DNA of 64,000 nt from Chitinophagaceae bacterium (GCA_016713085.1 JADJPV010000001.1:2067001-2131000), one strand, 5' to 3'. Positions 27,733 to 36,823 are shown, counted from the first letter of the stretch. Notes: generated from the letters alone by a model not told the origin. Numbers and translations: made by a program.

Positions 27733-29184
27733 TTACTGCCCCTGCGCTAAACTGTAAGCTTTTTTATCGCCCCACATGTTCAGTAATTCAAAGGAGCAGA
27801 TCTTAAAGTTGCCGCTCATGCTTACATATAATCCAATAACATCCTGTTGATTCAGCGGATAATCTTCAATACTTTCAAAGCGCACATTATACTGGTTTAC
27901 AAGATTGGTATACACTGAGCCTGTTGGCCAAACCTGTGTGCCACGGTTGCTGATGTTCACCAGCTTAAATTTAACACCGGCATGTCGCTGACATTTTACT
28001 GCAATTTCTGTCGGCTGTTCTTCGCTTTCAATAAAGAGATCCACACCAACAATGGTTTCCTGTTCAACTTCATGCGAAACCATCATTGAATTGAATTCTA
28101 ATTTCAATGGAGTAGGTGTGCCGGGTTTGTTTGGAATAATTTCTTTTGCACCCAGTTCAGGTTTCTTTCCAAAGTTGCTGATGATGGCTTCTGCAAATTG
28201 GGTTGTATTCACTGAGGGAATTGACTTGTCGCCAAAGTCACCTGTATGAACACCACTTTCCAGTGTATACAATAAAGCATTTTCAATGATGTCTGCATTC
28301 TCTGTTAATCCAACATGACGCAACATGGCAAATCCGCTCAGCAATAATGCAGTGGGGTTGGCAATATTTTTTCCGGCAATATCCGGTGCTGTACCATGCA
28401 CTGCTTCAAAAATGGCAATATGATCGCCAATGTTTGCTGAAGGTGCAAAACCTAAACCACCAACCAGGCCTGCACAAAGGTCACTTACAATATCACCCTG
28501 CAGATTAGTCAGAACAAGCACATCAAACAGATCAGGTTTAGTAACCAGTTTCATGCAGAGGTCATCTACTATAATATCATCTGCTTTCAGCTCAGGATAT
28601 TCTTTGGCTACTTCATAAAACACTTCAAGAAATAATCCATCAGTAATTTTCATGATGTTGGCCTTGTGGCCGCAAGTGATTCGTTTTGCTTTTTCCTGTC
28701 TTGCCATTTCAAATGCATAGCGGATAACCTGCATACTGCCGGGACGTGTAATAAAACGGCGGCTCAATGCCACATCATGTGTAAGCATATGTTCAATACC
28801 GCCATAGGTATCTTCAATATTTTCTCTTACAACCGTAAGATCAATGGGGATGCCAGCTTTGCTGAAAACAGTATCAACACCATGAAGTGTTTTGAAGGCT
28901 CTTTTGTTGGCAAATGTGTTCCAGGTTTTTCGTGCAGTTACGTTGATACTTTTTACACCTTTTCCTTTCGGGGTTTCCATTGGGCCTTTAAACAATAAGC
29001 CAAGCCGCTCAATTGCTTCTTTGGCTTCGGGGGTCATACCATTATTGAAACCTTTATCAAACACCCACTTGCCCATATCTACAAATTCATACTCAAGGGG
29101 AACCTTATTGGCTTTAAAAATATTCAGTACGGCTTCCATTATTTCAGGACCGATGCCATCACCTTTAGCAACTGCAATTTTCAT
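27733..29184 (-). CDS. icd: NADP-dependent isocitrate dehydrogenase with C-terminal extension
   Basis: This 483-residue TCA-cycle enzyme decarboxylates isocitrate to 2-oxoglutarate. It shows the beta-decarboxylating dehydrogenase start GDGIGPEIM, the substrate loop VRENIEDTYGG, the metal-binding DDLCMKLVTKP and NLQGDIVSDLCAG blocks, and the coenzyme loop EAVHGTAPDIAG. Residues from about 340 to 483 form the extra C-terminal domain known from the long Thermus-type isocitrate dehydrogenases. A perfect -7 box (29221-29228) and a CCCGTTAGC / GCTATCGGG-like inverted repeat precede the start. Confidence 0.93.
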   Translation of the reverse strand: MKIAVAKGDGIGPEIMEAVLNIFKANKVPLEYEFVDMGKWVFDKGFNNGMTPEAKEAIERLGLLFKGPMETPKGKGVKSINVTARKTWNTFANKRAFKTLHGVDTVFSKAGIPIDLTVVRENIEDTYGGIEHMLTHDVALSRRFITRPGSMQVIRYAFEMARQEKAKRITCGHKANIMKITDGLFLEVFYEVAKEYPELKADDIIVDDLCMKLVTKPDLFDVLVLTNLQGDIVSDLCAGLVGGLGFAPSANIGDHIAIFEAVHGTAPDIAGKNIANPTALLLSGFAMLRHVGLTENADIIENALLYTLESGVHTGDFGDKSIPSVNTTQFAEAIISNFGKKPELGAKEIIPNKPGTPTPLKLEFNSMMVSHEVEQETIVGVDLFIESEEQPTEIAVKCQRHAGVKFKLVNISNRGTQVWPTGSVYTNLVNQYNVRFESIEDYPLNQQDVIGLYVSMSGNFKICSFELLNMWGDKKAYSLAQGQ

Positions 29185-29220
29185 GTGTTATTGTTTTATC
29201 CCGATAGCTAACGGGAGCGG

Positions 29221-29228
29221 CAAAGGTA
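29221..29228 (-). promoter_or_regulatory. Putative -7 box for icd
   Basis: TACCTTTG on the minus strand is an exact match; the 5' leader of about 30 bases contains a small inverted repeat (CCCGTTAGCTATCGGG). Confidence 0.5.
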
Positions 29229-29279
29229 AGCTTCGGGTGGCTTTGAAAGAAAGGGAACTCAGGCAAAAAGCATTATTTT

Positions 29280-30053
29280 TTAAACAACCCAATCCACTTC
29301 ACCAAAATCGAAAAATTCATTTGTATCTGATCCGGTAATAAGTTGTCCCTGTTCGCTTACAGAATTGATTATGGTTTCAAAGCTCCTGCTGCCTTTTTTC
29401 AATCTCACCATTTCATTACGTTTATAGAGTTGGCAGTTGTATTGATCATAGAAACCGGCAAACCCATTTTTTTGGAGCTGATCGATTGAAAGCATCAGGT
29501 TAGAATGGATGTCCAGTGCCAGTTGTTTGATGTCGGTATCATGCCCGGTTATCTGTTTGATGGATACCGGATTTTGCAACCCTGTAAACTCAGTTTGATT
29601 TACATTGATCCCGATTCCAATAATGGCCCATTGCCATTGTGTACCACGAAATACGTTTTCAATAAGGATGCCTCCTGTCTTTCTGTCACGCCAGTAGAGG
29701 TCGTTGGGCCATTTAATCTTTGCTTCATCACCGGTTATTTTCTCCAGTTGGTTACGAACAGCAACAGCAGTGGTTGCCAGTAACTGAAAGCCCTGGGTTG
29801 CCAATAGAAATGAGGGTTGTACAATGATAGAGAAGCTGAGATTCTCGCCTACTGTGGTTTCCCAAACCTTCCCCCGCTGACCTTTTCCCTTTGTTTGATG
29901 ATGGGCAAACACCACTTTTCCATGCTGTGCCAGTCCTTCATGAACCAGTGCCATGGCATAGTTGTTGGTGCTGTCCACCGTGTCCAGTTCAATCCAGGAG
30001 CTATCTGATTTTTTAAGAGGCAAGGTTGATGAAGATTGTTTAATTTTGGACAA
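29280..30053 (-). CDS. birA: Biotin--[acetyl-CoA-carboxylase] ligase
   Basis: This 257-residue protein begins its catalytic domain with ELDTVDSTNNYAM, then GKGQRGKVWETTVGENLSFS (adenylate loop), KIKWPNDLYWRDRKTGGIL and the GIGINVNQTEF strand. It attaches biotin to the carboxylase carrier protein. There is no N-terminal helix-turn-helix, so it is a monofunctional ligase rather than a repressor. It is divergent from rsfS, with 73 bases between their starts, which is common gene order in this group. Confidence 0.93.
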   Translation of the reverse strand: MSKIKQSSSTLPLKKSDSSWIELDTVDSTNNYAMALVHEGLAQHGKVVFAHHQTKGKGQRGKVWETTVGENLSFSIIVQPSFLLATQGFQLLATTAVAVRNQLEKITGDEAKIKWPNDLYWRDRKTGGILIENVFRGTQWQWAIIGIGINVNQTEFTGLQNPVSIKQITGHDTDIKQLALDIHSNLMLSIDQLQKNGFAGFYDQYNCQLYKRNEMVRLKKGSRSFETIINSVSEQGQLITGSDTNEFFDFGEVDWVV

Positions 30054-30126
30054 ATTAAGAAATGTAAATATGCCGCTGAATAGCGGTAAAACAAAAAACA
30101 GATTTTTTCATTAAACAACCCATCGA

Positions 30127-30534
30127 TTGAGCACACTATCTCTGTCAGGTACCAGGAGCAAAGAAACCAAGTCAATTTCCCGCATAAACCGAAACAGCAA
30201 GTTATTTAAAACCATCCTGAAAGCTATCCAGGAAAAAAAAGGCGAAAGCATAGTGAGCCTCGATCTTCGTAAGATCCCTGAAGCGGTTGCTGATTTCTTT
30301 ATCATTTGCGAAGCAAGCAGTACAATCCAGGTAAAAGCAATTGCTGATAACATTGAATACCAGGTGAAAGAGAATTGTGAAGAAGGGCCTTACCGACATG
30401 AAGGGATGACTGCCTCGCATTGGGTGCTGGTTGATTATGTGAATGTGGTGGTGCATATCTTCCATTCAGAAACAAGAAAGTTTTACCGCCTGGAAGAAAT
30501 GTGGAGCGATGCCAACAGTATGGATCATGAATGA
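30127..30534 (+). CDS. rsfS: Ribosomal silencing factor RsfS
   Basis: This 135-residue protein contains the DUF143/RsfS core: KAIQEKKGESIVSLDL, VADFFIICEASS, YRHEGMTASHWVLVDYVNVV and RKFYRLEEMWSDA. RsfS binds ribosomal protein L14 and blocks subunit joining in starvation. The only reasonable start is TTG at 30127, since no in-frame ATG precedes the core. The N-terminal TRSK and NRNSKLFKTI motifs look native to family members in this phylum. ftsH follows 115 bases later. Confidence 0.92.
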   Translation: MSTLSLSGTRSKETKSISRINRNSKLFKTILKAIQEKKGESIVSLDLRKIPEAVADFFIICEASSTIQVKAIADNIEYQVKENCEEGPYRHEGMTASHWVLVDYVNVVVHIFHSETRKFYRLEEMWSDANSMDHE

Positions 30535-30649
30535 TGTAAATACCCGTTAAAAGTGTCAGAAAAAAATTAACAGGAACAAAACTGAAACTTTTAGCCACTA
30601 ATTTGTAATACTATCAGAATTCCTGTGATACAGGAAAAAAAACAACAAG

Positions 30650-30844
30650 ATGAGTTTGAATCAAGGAAACAATCCAGAAAACGGCGGCGACAGAAAAGAA
30701 CCCCGTAAAGCATTTAAGTTTAATATATATTGGATATACGGTCTCATAGCAGTCGTATTAATCGGCTTTAATATGTACCGTGGTCTTGCACCTGATGCAC
30801 AGGAAAGCCAACTGCTGACTATAAAACAGATGAGAACTGGATGA
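30650..30844 (+). CDS. ftsH: FtsH N-terminal fragment (first membrane helix)
   Basis: A 64-residue frame holds the cytoplasmic N-terminus (basic, PRKAFKFN) and the first transmembrane helix (IYWIYGLIAVVLIGFNMY) of FtsH, then RGLAPDAQESQ and an out-of-frame tail ending MRTG. In normal FtsH about 80-100 periplasmic residues follow. Here they are absent, and the stop overlaps the next ATG as ATGA. Either real DNA has been lost here or the assembly skipped it. Confidence 0.7.
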   Translation: MSLNQGNNPENGGDRKEPRKAFKFNIYWIYGLIAVVLIGFNMYRGLAPDAQESQLLTIKQMRTG

Positions 30845-32430
30845 GTCCGTTGATCAGCTTACTACTTCCCATTCTTGTATTGATTGGTTTGTGGGTTTTA
30901 TTGATGCGTAAAATGAACAGCGGTGGTGGTGCAGGCCCTGGCGGCGGAGGAGGGATCTTCAATATTGGTAAATCAAAAGCCCAGTTGTTTGAAAAAGGAA
31001 CAAGGGTGAATGTAACCTTCCAGGATGTGGCAGGTTTAGATGAAGCTAAAGTGGAAGTAATGGAAATTGTAGATTTCCTGAAACAACCTAAAAAGTATAC
31101 AGCACTCGGTGGTAAAATTCCAAAAGGTGCGTTGTTAATTGGCCCTCCCGGTACGGGTAAAACGTTGCTTGCAAAAGCAATGGCTGGAGAAGCACAGGTT
31201 CCTTTCTTCAGCATTAGCGGATCTGACTTTGTGGAAATGTTTGTTGGGGTTGGGGCAAGCCGTGTAAGAGATTTATTCAAACAGGCGAGAGAGAAAGCCC
31301 CCTGTATCATTTTCATTGATGAAATTGATGCCATTGGCCGTGCCCGTGGAAGGAATGCAATTGTAAGTAACGATGAGCGTGAAAATACATTGAACCAGTT
31401 GCTGGTTGAGATGGATGGTTTTGGTGGAGATACCGGTATCATCATTCTGGCGGCAACAAACCGTCCTGATGTATTGGATCCTGCCTTGCTACGTCCCGGT
31501 CGTTTCGATCGCCAGATCTCTATTGACCGTCCTGATGTAAAAGGCCGTGAACAGATTTTCAAAGTGCATCTGAAACCAATTAAAATTTCTGAAACACTCG
31601 ATATTCATAAACTTGCCGAACAAACACCAGGATTTGCCGGTGCTGATATTGCCAATGTTTGTAATGAAGCAGCCTTGATTGCAGCAAGAAAAGGAAAACC
31701 TGCAGTTGATATGAGTGATTTCCAGGATGCTATTGACCGTGTGATTGGCGGATTGGAGAAAAAGAATAAACTCATCAGCCCTGAAGAAAAAGAGATCATT
31801 GCTTATCATGAAGCAGGACACGCAATTTGCGGCTGGTATTTAGAACATGCGTATCCGTTGTTGAAAGTAACCATCGTTCCAAGAGGAACAGCTGCATTGG
31901 GATATGCTCAGTACACACCGAAGGAACAGTATCTCTATAATATTGAGCAGTTGAATGATCAGATCTGTATGACACTCGGAGGAAGAGCAAGTGAAGATAT
32001 TTTCTTTGGTAAAATTTCAACAGGAGCAAGTAATGATCTGCAGCAGATAACGAAGATTGCTTATTCCATGATCACTGTTTACGGAATGAATGATAAGCTG
32101 GGTAATATCAGTTATTACGATCCTTCACAGGAGCAGACTTTCACCAAACCATACAGTGAAAAGACTGCTGAGATGATTGACAATGAAGTACGCAAACTCA
32201 TTGATGAAGCATATATCAGAACAAAAGCATTACTCACTGAGAAAAAAGATGCAGTTGAAAAACTGGCAAAGGAACTACTTGAAAAAGAAGTGTTGTTCCA
32301 GAGCGATGTGGAAGCATTGATCGGTAAACGTCCGTTTGAACATAAGAAGTTGCTCGATGAAGATAATGTACCGGCAACACATGCAGCAAACGTTGACAAA
32401 GAAGGCCGAGAATTAAATCCTACAACATAA
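30841..32430 (+). CDS. ftsH: ATP-dependent zinc metalloprotease FtsH, second helix plus AAA and M41 domains
   Basis: This 529-residue frame begins at the second transmembrane helix (LISLLLPILVLIGLWVLLM), then a Gly-rich linker, the AAA+ domain with Walker A GPPGTGKT (101-108), Walker B IIFIDEIDAIG and the second region of homology ATNRPDVLDPALLRPGRFD, and the M41 protease with HEAGH (323-327). FtsH degrades membrane and regulatory proteins. The bases just before the ATG read DYKTDENW in frame, the usual end of the periplasmic domain, so the sequence lost lies upstream at about 30815-30825. lutC follows after 10 bases. Confidence 0.93.
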   Translation: MSPLISLLLPILVLIGLWVLLMRKMNSGGGAGPGGGGGIFNIGKSKAQLFEKGTRVNVTFQDVAGLDEAKVEVMEIVDFLKQPKKYTALGGKIPKGALLIGPPGTGKTLLAKAMAGEAQVPFFSISGSDFVEMFVGVGASRVRDLFKQAREKAPCIIFIDEIDAIGRARGRNAIVSNDERENTLNQLLVEMDGFGGDTGIIILAATNRPDVLDPALLRPGRFDRQISIDRPDVKGREQIFKVHLKPIKISETLDIHKLAEQTPGFAGADIANVCNEAALIAARKGKPAVDMSDFQDAIDRVIGGLEKKNKLISPEEKEIIAYHEAGHAICGWYLEHAYPLLKVTIVPRGTAALGYAQYTPKEQYLYNIEQLNDQICMTLGGRASEDIFFGKISTGASNDLQQITKIAYSMITVYGMNDKLGNISYYDPSQEQTFTKPYSEKTAEMIDNEVRKLIDEAYIRTKALLTEKKDAVEKLAKELLEKEVLFQSDVEALIGKRPFEHKKLLDEDNVPATHAANVDKEGRELNPTT

Positions 32431-32440
32431 TCAGTATATC

Positions 32441-33082
32441 ATGAGTGTTTCTCCCGCAAAGGAAAATATTCTTAAGAAAATAAGACAGGCACTGAGTAAT
32501 CCGGTGCCTGTTCCTTTTCCCCAAAGTGAAGGTAACAGCAGTGTGTTTCAGCCACCTGTTGATGATATGGCTGTTCAGTTTGCACAGGAGTTTACCAAAC
32601 TGCAGGGTAAGTTTGTTTTCTGTGCCGATGAAAAAGATATGGCTGAGCAATTACTTCAACTCTCGGCTGCAAATAACTGGAACAAGATCGTTTGCAGGGA
32701 AGAAAAATTGAAAAAAGTCTTACAGAAGAATCAGTTTCCTGTTGCATTTTATGATCAGCTTTCCGATTGTGATGTAAGTTTTACCACCTGTGAATTATTA
32801 GTGAGCCGCACCGGAACCATGGTGTTGAGTTCAGCCAATGAAAGCGGACGTACAACAAGTGTGTATGCGCCCATCCATGTTTGTATTGCATACAGCAATC
32901 AATTGGTATATGATCTGAAAGATGCATTACAGTTGCTACGTGAAAAATATAATGGGCAACTTCCTTCCTTCATCTCCTTTGCAACAGGTCCAAGCCGCAC
33001 AGCCGATATTGAAAAAACATTGGTAGTAGGTGTGCATGGTCCTAAAGAAGTATTTGTATTCCTGGTTGAGTCAGCTTCCTGA
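32441..33082 (+). CDS. lutC: LutC-type LUD-domain protein
   Basis: This 213-residue single LUD-domain protein contains TTCELLVSRTGTMVLSSANE, the hallmark (T-G-T-hydrophobic) of LutC/YkgG, and ends with ATGPSRTADIEKTLVVGVHG. LutC is a non-Fe-S component of the lactate oxidation complex. LutB is separate at 6599. Here it is tied to ftsH, starting 10 bases after it, rather than to other lut genes. The substrate is presumed to be L-lactate from family knowledge. Confidence 0.88.
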   Translation: MSVSPAKENILKKIRQALSNPVPVPFPQSEGNSSVFQPPVDDMAVQFAQEFTKLQGKFVFCADEKDMAEQLLQLSAANNWNKIVCREEKLKKVLQKNQFPVAFYDQLSDCDVSFTTCELLVSRTGTMVLSSANESGRTTSVYAPIHVCIAYSNQLVYDLKDALQLLREKYNGQLPSFISFATGPSRTADIEKTLVVGVHGPKEVFVFLVESAS

Positions 33083-33126
33083 AATTAATAATTTTTTCTC
33101 CATCTTCTGCATTGTATCTTTAAGAC

Positions 33127-33555
33127 ATGAACGATGCAAACCTATACCTGTTTGTTTACGGAAGTTTAAGAAGCGGATTTCCAAGCCCTGCTTTTCAGTT
33201 TATGAGCCCTTACTTTCAACTGGTTGCCAATGGAAAAGTAAAAGGCAAGCTGTATGATCTTGGTGAATACCCTGCGGGCATTCCAACTGCTGAAGAGAAA
33301 TATATTATAGGCGAATTATACAAAGCAAATTCAGAAGAAGAATTTAACTGGGCCATCAGCCAGCTCGATGATTATGAAGGTGTATATCCGGAAGAAGGAG
33401 AAGAACAGCAGTATCAACGGGCTGTAACAACAGTAATTGCAGATGGAAATGAATACACTTCATGGATATACTGGTATAAAGGGGATACAGAAGGAAAACC
33501 TTTGATTGAAAGTGGTGATGTGTTTGAGTATGCCAGGCGGAAGAATATTTTATAG
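33127..33555 (+). CDS. Gamma-glutamylcyclotransferase-fold protein
   Basis: This 142-residue protein opens with YLFVYGSLRSGFPS, the YGSLR loop of the GGCT/AIG2 fold, and later has LGEYPAGIP, IIGELYK and QLDDYEGVYPEE, where the Glu is in the position of the catalytic acid. Family members act on gamma-glutamyl-amine compounds. The exact substrate is not predictable. A TATCTTTA box ends eight bases before the ATG. Confidence 0.85.
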   Translation: MNDANLYLFVYGSLRSGFPSPAFQFMSPYFQLVANGKVKGKLYDLGEYPAGIPTAEEKYIIGELYKANSEEEFNWAISQLDDYEGVYPEEGEEQQYQRAVTTVIADGNEYTSWIYWYKGDTEGKPLIESGDVFEYARRKNIL

Positions 33556-33575
33556 ATCAGCTTTACTACCTTCTT

Positions 33576-33583
33576 TATATTTG
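33576..33583 (+). promoter_or_regulatory. Putative -7 box for lpxH
   Basis: TATATTTG is an exact match ending four bases before the ATG at 33588, indicating a near-leaderless transcript. Confidence 0.5.
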
Positions 33584-33587
33584 TTTG

Positions 33588-34346
33588 ATGCAACTCGACC
33601 CCGGAAAAAAAATATACTTCCTTTCCGATTTTCATTTGGGCGCTCCCAATTATGAACAGAGTCTTGTCCGTGAAAAAAAGATTGTTCAGTTTCTCGATGA
33701 AATAAAAAGTTCAGCAGCAATTATTTTTATTGTTGGTGATCTCTTTGATTTCTGGTACGAATACAGGATGGTTGTTCCAAAAGGTTATGTACGTTTACTG
33801 GGCAAGCTGGCAGAGATAACCGATACCGGAATTCCCATTCATTTTTTTGTGGGCAATCATGATATGTGGATGAAAGATTATCTGCAGAAAGAACTGAATA
33901 TTCCTGTTTATTATGAGCCGAAAGAATTTACATTCAACAATAAGAAGTTTTTAATTGGACATGGTGATGGACTTGGTCCTGGTGATCATGGGTATAAAAT
34001 GCTGAAGAAGATTTTCCGCAATCCGCTTTGCCAATGGCTGTTTGGAATTCTTCCTCCGTATATGGGTATGGGCCTGGCGAATTATTTAAGCCGAAGAAGC
34101 CGTGCACAAACAGGTGCAGTTGAAGAAACATTTCTGGGAGAAGACAATGAATGGCTGATTACTTATTCAAAAGAAGTACTGCAGAAAAAGTTTTATGATT
34201 TTTTTGTGTTCGGACACCGCCATCTGCCCATCGATTTTCGTCTTACTGATAATAGCCGCTATATTAATCTCGGCGACTGGATACGATACTTCAGTTATGC
34301 ATCGTTTGATGGAGAACAGTTAGAACTGAATTATTATAAAAATTGA
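33588..34346 (+). CDS. lpxH: UDP-2,3-diacylglucosamine diphosphatase LpxH-like
   Basis: This 252-residue calcineurin-type phosphoesterase has the dimetal motifs SDFHLG, VGDLFDFWYEY, GNHDMW, IGHGDGLGPGD and FVFGHRHLPID. LpxH hydrolyses UDP-diacyl-GlcN to lipid X in lipid A synthesis. The insert between the fourth and fifth motifs contains the helical cap typical of LpxH. ATG 33588 is preferred over the TTG at 33585. Its stop overlaps the next gene's TTG start (TTGA), suggesting translational coupling. Confidence 0.88.
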   Translation: MQLDPGKKIYFLSDFHLGAPNYEQSLVREKKIVQFLDEIKSSAAIIFIVGDLFDFWYEYRMVVPKGYVRLLGKLAEITDTGIPIHFFVGNHDMWMKDYLQKELNIPVYYEPKEFTFNNKKFLIGHGDGLGPGDHGYKMLKKIFRNPLCQWLFGILPPYMGMGLANYLSRRSRAQTGAVEETFLGEDNEWLITYSKEVLQKKFYDFFVFGHRHLPIDFRLTDNSRYINLGDWIRYFSYASFDGEQLELNYYKN

Positions 34347-35143
34347 GAATCCTTCTTTCCATATTATTTCTGATTAGTGCTTTTACTTCATTTGCACAGC
34401 AATCTGCTTTTAAGCAGGTGAAAAGCATTGAAGGGGGGGTTATTGATTTTACAGTTGATAATCTTGGTAACTATTTCCTGCTGTCGAAAAACAATCAACT
34501 GAAAAAGCTGAATGCACAGGGCGATTCAATTGGTCTGTTCAATGATGTTCGCAGGTATGGAAAGCTGTATTCCATTGATGCAACCAATCCGCTGAAAGTA
34601 TTACTGTACTACAAGAATTTCTCTACTGTTGTTGTGCTCGACCGTTTTTTAAACATGATCAATACAATTGATCTGCGGAAGCAGAATATTTTCCAGGTAA
34701 AGGCAATTGCACAAAGCAGTGATAACAATATCTGGTTATATGATGAACAGAATAACAAACTGAAAAAGATTGGAGATGATGGAAAAGTATTATTTGAAAC
34801 AGTTGATTTAAGAACTGTTTTTGACGATGTGCCAACACCCACCCAAATTTTTGACCAGGATGGATTTGTTTATCTCTACGACCCTGCAAAAGGTGTTTAT
34901 GTATTTGATTACTATGGATCGTTTAAAACAAAAATTTCTTACCTCGGTCTTACAGATCTTTCTGTTTTTGGAAAAACAGTGATTGGTCTTGAGAACCAGC
35001 AGATGCTGGCCTATACAACCGGAACATTAACGGAGAACAAGCTGCAGCTCCCTGCTATAATTACCGAACGGCAGAAAGCAGTGATACGCCCCGGCCATTT
35101 ATATGTGCTGCAGAACGGATCGATATTACATTTCTCATTTTAG
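34343..35143 (+). CDS. Secreted beta-propeller-like protein, unknown function
   Basis: This 266-residue protein has a clear signal peptide (MRILLSILFLISAFTSFAQ) followed by repeating beta-blade-like units of the form VDNLGNYFLLSKNNQLKKL and SDNNIWLYDEQNNKLKKI. It resembles periplasmic or surface propellers without a known role. The TTG start at 34343 overlaps the lpxH stop. No catalytic motif is visible. Confidence 0.7.
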   Translation: MRILLSILFLISAFTSFAQQSAFKQVKSIEGGVIDFTVDNLGNYFLLSKNNQLKKLNAQGDSIGLFNDVRRYGKLYSIDATNPLKVLLYYKNFSTVVVLDRFLNMINTIDLRKQNIFQVKAIAQSSDNNIWLYDEQNNKLKKIGDDGKVLFETVDLRTVFDDVPTPTQIFDQDGFVYLYDPAKGVYVFDYYGSFKTKISYLGLTDLSVFGKTVIGLENQQMLAYTTGTLTENKLQLPAIITERQKAVIRPGHLYVLQNGSILHFSF

Positions 35144-35169
35144 TATTCGCATCTAAAGCGTTAAGCCAT

Positions 35170-35177
35170 TATTTTTG
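35170..35177 (+). promoter_or_regulatory. Putative -7 box for the MscS-like gene
   Basis: TATTTTTG is an exact match ending four bases before the ATG at 35182. Confidence 0.55.
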
Positions 35178-35181
35178 CGTT

Positions 35182-36254
35182 ATGCCTGATTTTTTTAACA
35201 GAATGGTTTTCGATAATCCGCTCAGCAGTTATTTGTGGATCATCCTTATTCTTCTTGCAATGTTTTTACTGAAAGGAATTGTGTCAAGATTCCTCTGCGG
35301 ATTGCTGTACCGTCTTTTTCCTAAAGCAAAAAAGTATGTAAGCCGTGACCAGTTTATTTCACTGGTACTGATACCTATGGAATGGTTTATTGTAACAGTT
35401 GTAATTATTCTTTCGGTACACAAATTGAAATTTCCTGCAGTGCTGGATGTTGAACTTTATAAAATCAGCTCAAAAGATTTGGTGGAAGCAATCGGCAAAG
35501 CGGTGTTAGTTATTTTCTTTATTCGCCTGTTGCGGCGGTTCATCGATTTTCTGGGTTTGCTGTTTGAAGCCAAAGCAAATCAAACAGCTGATCAAAGTGA
35601 TAACCAGCTGGTTGTTTTTTTCGTGATTTCTTTAAAGTTGTGGTACTGATTATTGGCATTTTGATGTTCACAAGATTTGTTTTGAATTTCAATATTTCCA
35701 ATCTTATTACAGGACTCAGCATTATTACGGCAGCAGTAGCTCTTGCCACCAGAGAGAGCCTGGAAAACCTGATCGCTTCTTTTATCATTTTCTTTGATAA
35801 ACCTTTTACGATGGGCGACCTGGTGAAAGTGGAAAATATCACCGGTAATGTTGAACGGATTGGATTAAGAAGTACAAGAATCAGAACTGATCAGAAAACA
35901 TTTATCACCGTTCCCAATAAAAAAATGGTGGACAGTATTCTTGATAATCTTTCACTCCGTTCTCAACGTAAAGCCGAAATAAGACTGGAGCTGAGTGTGC
36001 AGACACAGGCTAATCAGCTTTTGCAGTTAACAGATAAAGCAGGGAAATTGCTGGAGCAAAATGAAATCATTCAGCAGGGAAATGTGTTTGTTACAGAAAT
36101 CGGTTTGAAATCAATTACAGTGCAGGTAGATTATTTCACTGCTGTTATTGAGTTCAACAGTTTCCAGGAAATTAAACAAACCATCAATCTTGAGTTGCTG
36201 AATATTCTGAAGACTCTTGAAATTGAGCTGGCAGGAAAGGGATTGAATGATTAG
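35182..36254 (+). CDS. MscS-family mechanosensitive ion channel (one frame break)
   Basis: The product has three to four N-terminal transmembrane helices, then the MscS pore helix and beta domain: TGLSIITAAVALATRESLENLIASF, followed by PFTMGDLVKVENITGNVERIG and TVPNKKMVDSILDNLS. These channels open under membrane tension to release solutes. The frame breaks at the T7 run 35615-35621. One extra T joins DNQLVVFF to RDFFKVVVLIIGI and gives 358 codons. The C-terminal alpha/beta domain is intact. Confidence 0.9.
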
Positions 36255-36258
36255 TTAG

Positions 36259-36777
36259 TTATTTCACTTTCGCAAAAACCTCAGCCAGTTCCTGGTCATA
36301 CACACCATACTTTCCATATTCTTCCACACGGCCAATTTCTTTACCGTTCTTCATCACCAGAATAGTTGGCGCTTTGGTAACACCTAAGGCTGCACTTAAT
36401 GAGCCGAGTGTTTGTTTACTCCGGTCTACACCAATAATGGTTAAATGATCAGCTGCAAATTTTACCAGGTCTAGCATTTTCAGCAACTGCGGTAATACTA
36501 TATGTGAATCTTCGCACCATGTACCAATGAAAACGATTAACTGAATACTGTCTTTAACAGGAGTAAGATTGGCTACACATACTGCATTGGGTTTGTACCA
36601 GCTGATATCATTCTTCATCCACGCAAAAGCTGTATCATTTTGTAACTGTTCACGGCTTAAAATTCCCTTCACCGTTTTTAATCCATTTTTTGGATCTTTT
36701 GAGACTTCGTATTGAACCTGTGCAAAGGATAGTTGTGTTGCAAGAAATGCAATCACAAGGGTACTTAAGTATTTCAT
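36259..36777 (-). CDS. Secreted thioredoxin-like protein with a single active-site Cys
   Basis: This 172-residue protein has a signal peptide (MKYLSTLVIAFLATQLSFAQ) and a thioredoxin fold with GTWCEDSH at residues 85-92, where the usual CxxC is CxxS (Cys88, Ser91), and a cis-Pro segment TKAPTILVM. A single Cys cannot do standard disulfide reduction, so a glutaredoxin-like monothiol or chaperone-like role is possible. It lies just downstream of a MerR gene on the same strand and converges with the MscS gene. Confidence 0.78.
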   Translation of the reverse strand: MKYLSTLVIAFLATQLSFAQVQYEVSKDPKNGLKTVKGILSREQLQNDTAFAWMKNDISWYKPNAVCVANLTPVKDSIQLIVFIGTWCEDSHIVLPQLLKMLDLVKFAADHLTIIGVDRSKQTLGSLSAALGVTKAPTILVMKNGKEIGRVEEYGKYGVYDQELAEVFAKVK

Positions 36778-36789
36778 ATATATTTTTTT

Positions 36790-36823
36790 AGCCCTCCCTT
36801 TCAGGGGAGGGTTGGGTGGGGTT
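36790..36823. repeat. CCCTCCC/GGGAGGG palindromic repeat
   Basis: CCCTCCCTTTCAGGGGAGGG followed by TTGGGTGGGGT, lying between the MerR stop and the thioredoxin-like gene. It is a member of the window-wide palindrome family. Confidence 0.65.

Noticed and set aside
30819..31562. A 247-codon minus-strand frame across ftsH
   Set aside because: Long but antisense to the AAA domain; Ser/Pro-rich composition typical of a shadow of a conserved gene.
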